Origin: Prorocentrum cordatum
Taxonomy: Eukaryota; Sar; Dinophyceae; Prorocentrales; Prorocentraceae
Direction of reading: 5' to 3'
Assembly (NCBI GenBank): GCA_963575745.1
Contig: CAUYUJ010002102.1
Location: 146,501 to 210,500 of the forward strand
Length of the DNA: 64,000 nt
Each line of letters begins with the position of its first letter. Within the stretch, counting starts at the first letter, position 1. Positions 9,804-19,388 of this stretch are shown one piece after another. The position numbers and the translations under genes were made by a program. The notes below the pieces were generated by a model. It did not search any database, was not told where the DNA came from, and saw nothing but the letters and a program-made list of their open reading frames with translations.

Positions 9804-10402
9804 GCGCCGGCGGTGGCCGTTTGCCCCGTGGGGGCTTTTGATTTATCGCCTACGTTACCCGACGCTGCCGTTTGCCGCCCCATCCGCAGACCTCCGACGT
9901 CGTGATTCTGTTGACGACGCGGCCACCCGAGGCTGTCGACCCCATCCTGCGCCAGGACCGGCTTCCCCTCGCGGGTCTCTGTTGGATGGCCTGCGGGGCC
10001 CGGGGGAACGGCCCCCGAGGGGGTGGGGTTGTCCAAGTGCCGGGGAAGCCAGCCATCGTCGATTTTGTCTCAGCGGCGCTGGATGTCTGGGGGTCCATTG
10101 TACGCGCTCCACCCGGGAGCCAAAGCGTCTGCCAAAGAGCCGTAGGGAGCAGCGGGAGCTGCAGGGCGACGGCGAGCCCCGAGCCGTTCCAGGGCCCGAG
10201 GGGCCCCCGGGCGGCTCTGGGGCCGAGGTCGCGCCGCAGGCCGTCCGCGCGTGCCGTGCGTAAAAGAACTGGCAGCTATGGCCAGCATAAAAAAGAGGGG
10301 GAGCTCCTCAGGCACAAAATGATTGACGCTTCGCGTGTGGGGGTTGTTCCCCGAGCTGTGCTCGCACCTGCGGGTAATGATCTGCAATTATTCATCTTCT
10401 AG
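9804..10402. other. Unit 1 conserved downstream block
   Basis: A ~600-bp block present after every gene copy. It starts with ~85 nt of likely 3' untranslated or intergenic DNA, then has a pyrimidine-rich CCATCCGCAG at 9889, an exon-like 66-nt segment (9890-9955), a GC-rich stretch with frames that shift between copies, and ends in TTCATCTTCTAG. Most frames are interrupted by indels between units (for example GATTTTGTC against GATTTTTGTC), so the block as a whole is unlikely to encode a protein. Confidence 0.6.
9890..9955 (+). other. Exon-like conserved segment with GA donor
   Basis: It is preceded by a CCGCAG acceptor-like site and followed by CAG|GACCGGC, the same donor context as the real intron of the gene. 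The 22 codons read Thr-Ser-Asp then VVILLTTRPPEAVDPILRQ. The pattern loosely resembles the second region of homology of AAA ATPases (hydrophobic stretch, T-T-x-R-P-E-x-x-D-P, then L-R). There is no Walker A or B nearby and no ATG in the segment. Equivalent segments include 14536-14601 and 19475-19540. It could be a remnant exon, a 3' untranslated exon or chance. Confidence 0.35.
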
Positions 10403-10606
10403 GTCATCGGACTTGGTTGTTGGGTCTCCGCTCGAAGGGCGCCGTTGGGCGCCTCGTGGGCGCCATCTGCGTGGTTGCTGGTTGTTGGGTCTTCGCCCGG
10501 TGTGCGCCCGTGGACGCCTCGTGGGCACCCCGTGTGTGTGTGTGTGTGTGTGTTGGCTGGTTGTTGGGTTTTCGCCTGGTGGGCGCCCGTGGGCGCCTCG
10601 TCGCCA
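10403..10606. repeat. Three-fold ~65-bp GC repeat, unit 1
   Basis: Three degenerate copies are built around GGTTGTTGGGT.TTCGC and GGGCGCC.GTGG.CGCCTCGTGGGC. A (GT)n run at 10531-10552 is inserted in the third copy in this unit only. The block recurs in all units. Confidence 0.75.
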
Positions 10607-10616
10607 CCTCCATAGC

Positions 10617-11036
10617 TAGATTGCATGAGCTTGCGCCACATAGCTTACACCACATAGCTTGCTTGCACCACATAGCTTGCTTGCACCACAAAGCTTAGAC
10701 CACACAGCTTGCACCACATGGCTTGCACCTGACAGCTTGCACAACATACGGTGGGGGCTTTGGTTAAGGAATGTGCCCAGGAGACTTGAGACCCTGAAGG
10801 GTTCCTTCTCTGATGAGGGCGGCGGTAATATCCATGGCCGATCCACGATTGGAGTTCCACTAGCTTCCAAACCCTGGATTCCCGATCTAAGGGTTCCTTA
10901 TCCAATGCCCGCACCGTAGTCTACAGCACCTAGCTTGCACCATATAGACTGCACCAAATAGCTTGCACCGCATAGCTTACACCACATAGCTTGCTCAGCA
11001 TATCTGGCACCACATAGCGTACACCACATATCCGGA
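10617..11036. repeat. 15-bp CACCACATAGCTTGC arrays, unit 1
   Basis: Two runs (10617-10750 and 10918-11036) of degenerate 15-bp words CACCACATAGCTTGC flank a ~165-bp unique segment (GAGACTTGAGACCC..) shared only with unit 6. On the reverse strand the 15-bp period produces Cys/Trp-rich frames that are not genes. Confidence 0.8.
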
Positions 11037-11039
11037 GTG

Positions 11040-11799
11040 TAATAAGTCACTGTTTGCTCCATGTTGGTAAACATTTCGATCCAGGGCATGTAGGGGCACA
11101 CAGTTTGACAAAGAGGAGGGACAGCAGCCGTTAAACGAGAACGCGGGATCAGTCTGAGCAGACCGAGGCGTCAACCATAAATGTCTTCGCGGATGCTTCG
11201 ACATGGTTACCTCGCGGAAGTTTCTTTATATAATCTTGGGACCACCTCGGGACCATTTAGGAGGCCTTGGGGGCTCTGTGGGGGCTCTCTTGCGGGCATT
11301 TCGAGCCCGCTCGGGGCGAACCAGGAGACTATCCTCCAAAAGGGGGGCTGCTCGATTACAGCCCCCGTGTCGCAGTCCGAAAAATCGTCTCTTGAAACCC
11401 TGGAGCTCTCTTGTGCCGCTCTTGCGGCCGTCTTAGAGCTCCTCTGGGCCTCTCTTGGGCTCTCTTGGGGCCACCGTCAGGCCCTAGAAGCCCCAGAAGC
11501 CCATCGGAAGCCAACTCGGGACATCTTGCGCCATTTTGGAGCCATCTTGGCCCAAGAGCTCCCAATACCCATCCCACACGTGCGTAATCTGTCAGTGACT
11601 CTGCGCTTGTAAAGAAGTAGAAGCGGATCGCCGCCGTGGACTCCATCACAGGCTTCTTTCGAAGCCAGACACGTCGCCTCTTTGGGCGCGCTTGTGGCCG
11701 TCTGAGGACTTTTGTTGGGCCCCTCTTGGGGCTCTGTTGAGCGAGCTTGGAGCCATCTTGTGGCCTCAGACGCCCATCGGAAGCGAAAAGGTGAGAAGG
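11040..11799. repeat. Unit 1 spacer: conserved segment and GGGGCTCT-rich block
   Basis: 11040-11210 is a conserved low-repeat segment (GGAACGCGGGATCA.., GACCGAGGCGTCAACCA). 11220-11799 is rich in GGGGGCTCT, GGGGCCATCTT and CCAGAAGCCCATCGGAAG words. Similar words give Trp/Gly/Leu or Gly-Pro-Lys frames, a known kind of spurious prediction in such genomes, and I call no gene. Confidence 0.7.
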
Positions 11800-11924
11800 C
11801 ATATATGGTCCCGGGCTCCGGGCCCACGGGTCCCCCCCCCCCTCCCCCCCAGATGGTATGGTCCCAGGATTCCTCGGGCCCCCCCCCCCCACAGATGGTA
11901 TGGTCCCAGAGACGACGACGACGA

Positions 11925-11972
<48 letters not shown>

Positions 11973-11984
11973 CGACGGCGACGA

Positions 11985-12031
<47 letters not shown>

Positions 12032-12799
12032 ACTACGACGACGGCGACGACGACGACGACGACCACGACGACGACGACGGCTGCGGCGGCGACGACGCCC
12101 GCGGCGGCGGCGGCGACGACGACGATGACGACGATGACGACGGCGACGACGACGATGACGACGACGACGACAACGACGACGACGACGACGACGACCTCTG
12201 AACCACCACAGCACCACACCACATCCACAGGAGGGGGGATTGAGGCACCGCAGCGCAGCACCACGCCACGCTCACCTCTGAACCACCACAGCACCACACC
12301 ACATCCACAGGGGGGGGGGCACCGCAGCGCGCAGTACCACGCCGCAGGGGGGGCGGGGGGGACCATCGCGCGGGAGGGGGGGGGCCCAATGGCATCAGCA
12401 TTGGGGGGGGGAGGGGGGGGGCCCAAGCCCTGGACCATATATGGTCGAGGGTTTGGCCCCCCCCCCAATGCTAATGGCATCGCCCCCCCCCCCCCCCCCC
12501 CGCGCGCCTTGACCCCCCCCATGTGGGCGTGGGCGTGGCGTGGTGGCTCCCCCCCCTGAGGATGTGGTGTGGGTGTGGTGTTGTGCTGTGGGTGTGTGCG
12601 GGGTGACGCCATGGTCCTCCTCCCCACCTCCCTCCCCCCCTGTGGGTGCGGTGTGGGTGCGGCTTGTGGCTGGGATTGGCGTCATGTTGACAGCTCCGGT
12701 GCTCGACGTCGTCGCCGCCGCCGCTGGTGGTGCCGTCGACGTCGTCGTCGTTGGCGTCGTCGTCGTTGTCGTCGTCGTCGTTGTCGGTGTCGTCGTCGT

Positions 12800-12874
<75 letters not shown>

Positions 12875-12949
12875 GTCGTCATCGCCGTCGTCGTCGTCCT
12901 CCTCCTCCTCCTCCTCCTCCTCCTCCTCCTCCTCCTCCTCCTCCTCCTC

Positions 12950-12980
<31 letters not shown>

Positions 12981-13070
12981 ATCCCATCTGGGGGGGGGGG
13001 CCCGAGGACCCTGTGACCCATCCCATCTGGGGGGGGAGGCCCGTGGGCCCGGAGCCCGCGATCATATATG
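11800..13070. mobile_element. Palindromic foldback element flanked by CATATATG
   Basis: The element (11808-13062, 1255 bp) is symmetrical about CCATATATGG at 12435-12444. The outer arms carry an exact 19-nt inverted match (CGGGCTCCGGGCCCACGGG at 11812-11830 against 13040-13058), then C-runs with CAGATGG..ATGG. The mid arms are (GAC)n at 11913-12197 against (GTC)n at 12703-12897. Next are CCACA-rich 12201-12312 against TGTGG-rich 12555-12680, and inner arms GGCATCAGCATTGGGG against CCCCAATGCTAATGGC. CATATATG occurs directly at 11800-11807 and 13063-13070. Unit 6 has a single CATATATG at the same place (33384-33391). No transposase frame is present, so it would be non-autonomous. CATATATG is itself palindromic, so it could be arm rather than target duplication. 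Confidence 0.7.
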
Positions 13071-13558
13071 ACTAAAGCACTGCAGCGTTTGATAGAGATT
13101 TTGGCTCATCGGGGGTATCCTTGGGAAGATTCGTGCCCACTTGAAGCTGGCTGGTGGTGGTCTTGAGGCATCATGTCGGCATTTTGGAAGCCACCTTGGG
13201 CTACCTTGCGACATCTTGGAGGCCATGTTGTTCTACCCGGTCCATCTTGGACCATCTTGGAAACATTAGCCCCTCGAGTTCCCCCCCATTGAAGACCCAG
13301 TGGAGGGGGGAGGGGGACGGGTCAGGCTACTCATGAGCCGCAAGACTTCTCGCTCACTCCCACCCGCCCTCCTAACATAGTATCACCGTAGCCTCAGCAT
13401 GTTCAGCCGTCGCCATTGGATAGACAGCCATTCGGAACCAATACAGACGCCAGGTGCGCGACGCGTGGTTTCGGCTTTGTCGCCAGTAGGGTGGTGGAGA
13501 GAGGGTGTCTCTAAAGCAGAAGCAGAGGTAAACCCTCCCTGACCCTGAACCTTCTGTG
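13071..13558. other. Unit 1 distal spacer
   Basis: Conserved spacer blocks: GCAGCGTTTGATAGAG..TTGGCTCATCGGGGGTATCC, the TTGGAGGCCAT / CCATCTTGGACCATCTTGGAAACA segment, a G/C-run (13283-13320) and CACTCCCACCCGCCCTCC through GTCGCCAGTAGGGTGGTGGAGAG. No open frame of note. Confidence 0.6.
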
Positions 13559-13868
13559 CCCAATCAACCCAGCCAATCAGCAAGGTTGTGGTGGTGGCAG
13601 GTGTGCGACTGTGGCGCGCTTGAGGTCCGGTGCCCGCATGTGGCCCTCACTCCCCTGCTGCGGAAGCCTTCGTGCCAGGGCTTGCTCCTGCTGCTCCTTC
13701 TCTCACCCTCACCCTCATCCACTTGCTCCGCTTTCCCTCCTCCCCTTCTCCCCCGCGGCCGTCTCTGGTCGAGCCGTTTGTTCGCCCGAGCCGTCGTGGC
13801 TCCGCCCCCGGGGTGCCTTTTCGCTGCCTACCCCCCCTCTCCGCAGAAAGGCCGCCCACGCCTGAGCG
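13559..13868 (+). promoter_or_regulatory. Unit 2 upstream region
   Basis: Two CCAAT words (CCCAATCAACCC and AGCCAATCAGC) are followed by pyrimidine-rich DNA. The CCGCAG acceptor ends at 13846, so the putative mRNA body starts at 13847, 22 nt before the ATG. This is class B: the sequence after the conserved GGTCC differs from all other units. Confidence 0.55.
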
Positions 13869-14448
13869 ATGTCGGCCGGCGTGCCCATGGAGCCCCAGCA
13901 GGAGATGATGTACGCGGCGCCCGCGGAGCCGCAGCGCATGAACATCTCCCCGGAGATGTTCCAGAAGCTCATGGCCGGGCATCCCGTGACTGAGGAGGAG
14001 ATCCACGCGGACGCCGCGGCCATGGGCGGGGCGGCGGCGCCCGTCGTGGAGGCGGCCACGGCGGCGGTCGACGCCGCCGCCGACGCGGTGGGCGCGAAGA
14101 AGAAGTCCAAGAAGGAGAAGAAAAGCAAGGATCGGCGCCGCGCAGAAGGGGGTGGGGCGAGGGGGGCGATTGGCTGAGGAGCCAGGAGGACCCCCTCAGA
14201 AGGGACCGATGCCTCCCAAGAAGCCCTTGGCCTTCCTGGATGGTCGACCCCCAGGGGGTTAATCCTGACCAGAGTTTCGAGCTGCGTCCAGCCGTTGCCG
14301 CGAGGGCCCCCTGGCAGGCCCCGCAAAGGGCGGAACGAGCTCCTCGTAAGCTCCCCCTCGCCTTTGCCCCCTTCTTCTGCGCGCCACCAAACAGGACGGG
14401 AGCAAGAAGGTCAAGACCAAGTCCGGGAAGAAGAAGGGCTGCTGCTGA
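13869..14448 (+). CDS. Array gene copy 2
   Basis: Exon 1 13869-14129, intron 14130-14394 (265 bp), exon 2 14395-14448. The predicted protein equals that of copy 1 except Gln22. One silent AAG to AAA change lies near the end of exon 1. The intron lacks the TTGCCTTTTTGTTCCAG..GCCGTCTCAG segment present in copy 1, so that segment is intronic rather than an extra exon. Acceptor ACAG|GAC, donor AAG|GATCGG. Confidence 0.75.
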
Positions 14449-16340
14449 GCACTGGCGGTGGCCGTTTCCCCCGTGGGGGCTTTTGATTTATCGCCTCCGT
14501 TGCCCGACGCTGCCGTTTGCCGCCCCAATCCGCAGACCTCCGACATCGTGATTCTGTTGACGACGCGGCCCCCCGAGGCTGTCGACCCCATCCTGCGCCA
14601 GGACCGGCTTCCCCTCGCGGGTCTCTGTTGGATGGCCTGCGGGGCCCGGGGGAACGGCCCCCGAGGGGTTTGGGTTGCCCAAGTGCCGGGGACTCCAGCC
14701 ATCGTCGATTTTGTCTCAGCGGCGCTGGAGGTCTGGGGGTCCATTGTACGCGCTCCACCCGGGAGCCAAAGCGTCTGCCAAAGAGCTGTAGGGAGCAGCG
14801 GGAGCTGCAGGGCGACGGCGAGCCCCGAGCCGTTCCAGGGCCCGAGGGGGCCCCCGGGCGGCTCGGGGGCCGAGGTCGCGCCGCAGGCAGTCCGCGCGTG
14901 CCGTTCTTAAAGGAATTGGCAGCTATGGCCAGCGTAAAAAAGAGGGGGAGCTCCTCGGGCACAAAATGATTGACGCTTCGCGTGTGTGGGTTGTTCCCCG
15001 AGCTGTGCTCGCACCTGCGGGTGATGACCTGCCACTATCTATATTCTATGTAATCGGACCTGGTTGTTGGGTCTCCGCTCGAAGAGTGCCTATGGGCGCC
15101 TCGTGGGCGCCATCTGCGTGGTTGTTGGTTGTTGGGCGTTCGTTCGGTGTGCGCCCGTCCACGCCTCGTGGGCACCCCGCGTGTGTGGTGGCTTGTTGTT
15201 AGGTTTTCGCCTGGTGGGCGCCCGTGGGCGCCTCGTCGCCACCCCCATAGTTAGCTTGCACCAAGGAGCCTGCGCAATATACTTACGATGTAGATGTATC
15301 TGCTTGAGTCACTGCCGCAACATAGCTCACACCACATAGCTTGCATCACGAGCTTAGACCACACAGCTTGCACTACATGGCTTGCACCTGACAACTTGCA
15401 TAACATAGTCTGCAGCACCTGGTTTGCAATATCTAGATTCTCCTTTCTAGAAAGAGAATAGACTACCCCTCCCCCCCCGGCGTTATCCGCCCCCCTTTCG
15501 GGTATGTAAATCATATATGATTATGACCACATGTCCATCCTGAATATGAATTTACAGTATCCCAGGGGGCCGGTATCGCTCCCCCTGAGGTTCCCTGGTA
15601 AACAACGATACGCGGGGACATTTTTTCTAACATAAAAACTTGTTCGCGAATCCCTGACAAAAAAATGAGACGAAGTGCACAAGCGGGCTTCGTCGCGCGC
15701 GCATGCCGAGATCCTCCAAAAACCTTCGGTGTCGGAAGGATTTCGCAATCGAGTTTCCAAAAAACATAAAAAGCACAGGGTTTCGCAACACTGATTTGCT
15801 AAAAAAGCTTACGCGCGAGCTCTTGCGAAACCTTAAGAAAACCATAGGTTTTCCAATATTTTCACAACATGCTACCAGACCCGCTTCGCGCGCGCATGTC
15901 GAAATCTGTCGAACGCCCTGGCGCGTGTGCCGTCGCGAGAATCCTTTGCAAAAAATGGGACGAAGTGCAGACGCGCGCGTCGTCGCGCGCGTATGCCGAA
16001 ATCCTTCACAACCCAACGGTTTCGGAAGGATTTCAAAATCGTGTGTCCAAAAAAACATACAAAAACACAAGGTTTCGCAACACGGATTTTCAATAAAAGC
16101 GTGCGCGCGCGCTCTTGCGTCGTCGTCGTCGTCGTCGCCGTCCTCCCTCCTCCCGCGTCGTCGTCATCGTCGTCGCCTACGTCGTCCTCTGTCTTTGCTC
16201 GTGTTCGTCGTCGTCGTCCTCTTTGGCGTTGTGGTCGTTTCCGTCGTCGTTGTCGCCGTGCTCGTCCTTCCTCCTCCCTCGTCGTCGTCGTCGTCGTCCG
16301 TCGTCGGCGTCTCGTCGTCGTCCCTCCTATTTCGTCGCCG

Positions 16341-16372
<32 letters not shown>

Positions 16373-16765
16373 GTCGTCGTCGTCTTCCCTCCTCCCTCGT
16401 CGTTGTTGTCGTTGTCGGCGTCGCGCTTCTTTCCTCCTTCGTCGTTCGCGTCGTCGCCGTCCTTCCTCCTCCCTCGTCGTTGTTGTCGTTGTCGTCGTTG
16501 TCGCCGTCGTCGTCTTCCCTCCTCGCTCGTTGGCGACGTCGTCGTCGTCTTCGTCGTCGTCGTTGGCGTCGGCGTCGTCGTCGTCGTCTTCGTCGACGTC
16601 GGCGTCGTCGTCGTCGCCGCCGTCGTCGTCATCGTCGTCGTCGTCGTTGGCGTCGTTGACGTCGTCGTCGTCGGTGGCGTCGTTGTCGTCGTCGGCGTCG
16701 TCATCGTCGTCGTCGTTGTCATCGTCGTCGTACTCGTCGCTGTCGGCGTCGTCGTCGTCGTCAGT

Positions 16766-16806
<41 letters not shown>

Positions 16807-18459
16807 TGTCGGCGTCGTCGAAGTCGTTGGAGACGTCGTCGGTGTCGTCGTAGTCGTTGTCGGCGGCGTCGTCGTCGTCGTTGTCGCTGTCGTCGTCGGC
16901 GTCGCTCTCGTTGCCAAGTGCCATTTGGTACCCACCGTCACGGTCTGAAGAGATTTTGCAAACCAAGTTGCGGGTGGGTGGGTGGGATGTTTGCGCGAGC
17001 AGTGGAGTGGACAACTCACTGCGAACAGAAATTAACTGCACCACATAGCTTGCACCACGTAGATTACGCCACATAGCTTGCTCAGCATAGCTTATACCGC
17101 ATAGCTTATGTCACATACAAGCTTGCACCACGTACATTGCGCCACATAGCTTACTCCGCATAGCTTACACCACATAGCTTGCACCATCTAGCGTACGCCA
17201 CAGATCCAGAGTGCAATAGCTCACTGGCTGCTGCATGTTGGCAAACATTTATTGTCTGGGACACGTCGGAGCAACCAGTTTGACAAAGAGGGGGGAAGGC
17301 AGCCGTTGAGCCGGAAAGCGGGAACAGCCTGAGCAGACCGAGGTGTCAACCACAAACGTCTTCGCGGATGGTTCGACATGTTCTTTCGATAATTTTGGGA
17401 CCGCCTCGGGGCCATTCAGGAGGCCTTGGGGGCTCTTTGGGGGCTCTCTTGCGGGCTTTTCGGGCCCTCTCGGGGCGATCCAGGAGACCATCCTCCAAAA
17501 AGGGGGTTGCTCGATTACAGCCCCCGTGGCGGAGTCCCGAAAAATCGTCTCTTGGAACCCTGCAGCGATCTTGGGCTCTCTTGGGGCCATCTTCAGGCCC
17601 TAGAAGCCCATCGGATACCAGCAGAATCCAACTCGGGCCATCTTGCGCCATTTTGAGCCATCTTGGTCCAAAAGCTCCCAATACCCATCCAACACATGCG
17701 TAATGTTTCAATGACTCTGTGCTTGTCAAGGAATAGAATTGGACCGCTGCGGACCTCGTCGTAGGCTTCCAGTCGGAGCCAGACACGACGCCTTTTTGGG
17801 CGCTCTTGGGGCCGTCTTGGGACTCTTCTGGGCCACTCCTTCTGGGGGCTCTATTGGGCGAGCTTGGAGCCACCTTGAGACCTCGTACTCCCATCGGAAG
17901 CGAAAAGGTGAGAAGGCCTATATCATTGAAACGTATTAGGTTGTGAGAGAGATTTGGCTCATCGGGGGTATCCTTGGGCAGATTCGTGTCCACTTAAAGC
18001 TGTCTGCTGATGATCTTGAGGCCTCATGTCGACATTTTGGGATTCGCCTTGGGCTACCTTGTGAACATCTTGGAGGCCATCTTGTTTTGCTGGGTCCATC
18101 TTGGACCATCTTAGAAGCACTAGCCCCTCGCGAGTCCCCCCGCCCTTCAAGACCCAGGGGAGGGGGGACGGGGACGGGTCAGGCTACACACAAGCCGCAA
18201 GCCTTCCCGCTCACTCTCACCCGCCCTCCCAACATAGTACTTATCACCGTAGTCTCAGCATATTTAGCCGTCGCCACTGGATGCCACTGGGAACCAACCA
18301 AGACGCCAGGTGCGCGACGCGTTCCACGCGCGCCACACGAGCATGGTTTTGGCTTTGTCGCCAGTAGGGTGGTGGAGAGGGTGTCAGTAGATCAGGAATA
18401 GAGGTAAACCCTCCCTGATGGGAAGAAGGTAGTTGGAGGAGCTTTGCCCCTGAACCCAG
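14449..18459. repeat. Unit 2 spacer (class B to C)
   Basis: Order: conserved downstream block 14449-15050; three-fold GC repeat 15051-15240; 15-bp array 15247-15420; AT-richer leader 15421-16117, whose second half holds two diverged copies of a ~250-bp repeat (TGCCGA.ATCCT.CA.., GGTTTCGCAACAC.GATTT); trinucleotide tract; a short TGGTACCCACCGTCACGG segment; 15-bp array 17036-17212; conserved low-repeat segment 17213-17389; GGGGCTCT block 17390-17915; distal spacer to 18459. No gene seen. Confidence 0.7.
16118..16910. repeat. (GTC)n tract, unit 2
   Basis: About 790 bp of GTC triplets with GTT/GGC variants and CCTCCCTCGTCG interruptions. It is the longest clean tract in the window. Long Ser, Val, Arg, Asp or Thr frames on either strand are artefacts of the triplet period. 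Confidence 0.9.
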
Positions 18460-18763
18460 CCAATCAGCAAGGTTGTGGTGCTGGGAAGTGCGTGGCTGTG
18501 GCGCGCTTGAGGTCCAGTGCCCGTACGGCGCCATCACTTCACTGCTGCGAAAGGCTTCGGGCCAGGGCTTGCTTCTGCCGCTCCTTCTCTCACCCTCGCC
18601 CTCATCCACTTGCTCCGCTTCTCCTCCTCTTCTCCTCCCCCGCGGCCGTCTCTGCTCAAGCCGTTCGTTCGCCCGAGCCGTCGTGGCTCCGTTGGCCCCC
18701 CCCCAGGGTGCCTTTTCGCTGCCACCCCCGCCTCTCCGCAGAAAGGCCGCCCACGCCTGAGCG
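18460..18763 (+). promoter_or_regulatory. Unit 3 upstream region (class C)
   Basis: Only the second CCAAT (CCAGCCAATCAGC) is kept. The GGCGCCATCACTTC variant marks class C. Acceptor CCGCAG ends at 18741; exon body begins 18742. Confidence 0.55.
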
Positions 18764-19388
18764 ATGTCGGCCGGCGTGCCCATGGAGCCCCAGCAGGAGA
18801 TGATGTACGCGGCGCCCGCGGAGCCGCAGCGCATGAACATCTCCCCGGAGATGTTCCAGAAGCTCATGGCCGGGCATCCCGTGACTGAGGAGGAGATCCA
18901 CGCGGACGCCGCGGCCATGGGCGGGGCGGCGGCGCCCGTCGTGGAGGCGGCCACGGCGGCGGTCGACGCCGCCGCCGACGCGGTGGGCGCGAAGAAGAAG
19001 TCCAAGAAGGAGAAGAAGAGCAAGGACCGGCGCTGCGCAGAAGGGGGTGGGGCGAGGGGGCGATTGGCTGAGGAGCCAGGAGGACTCTGTCTTGCCTTTT
19101 TGTTCCAGAGGCCGTCTCAGAAGCCTCTCGGAAGGGATCGATGCCTTCCAAAAAGCCCTTTGCCTTCCTGGGGGTTCGCTGGTTCGCCCCCCCAGGGGTT
19201 CATCCTGACCAGTTTTTCGAGCTGCGTCCAGCCCGTGCCGTGAGGGCCCCCTGGCAGGCCCCGCAAAGGGCGGAACGAGCTCCTCATAAGCTCACCCTCG
19301 CCTTTGCCCCCTTCTTCTGCGCGCCGCCAAGCAGGACGGGAGCAAGAAGGTCAAGACCAAGTCCGGGAAGAAGAAGGGCTGCTGCTGA
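18764..19388 (+). CDS. Array gene copy 3 (class C)
   Basis: Exon 1 18764-19024, intron 19025-19334 (310 bp), exon 2 19335-19388. Protein as in copy 2. The first intron codon is GAC instead of GAT, so the donor reads AAG|GACCGG. Without splicing this copy would read through the intron for 159 residues, unlike the 102 of copies 1 and 2. Exon 2 is unchanged, which argues that splicing is real. Confidence 0.75.

Noticed and set aside
10645-10914. Cys/Trp-rich reverse frames (MWCKLCGAS repeats)
   Set aside because: Product of the 15-bp CACCACATAGCTTGC satellite; a 5-residue period with no other feature.
11531-11572. Relic of the dinoflagellate spliced leader (GCCATTTTGG and GCCATCTTGGCCCAAG words)
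   Set aside because: These sit among many degenerate GCCATCTTGG words of the spacer repeat. Units that match best at one word match worse at others, and no retrogene follows.
15872-17074. Poly-Asp/Thr/Arg and poly-Ser/Val frames over the GTC tracts
   Set aside because: All six frames are open because the tract is a triplet repeat. Content is single-residue runs with no domain.
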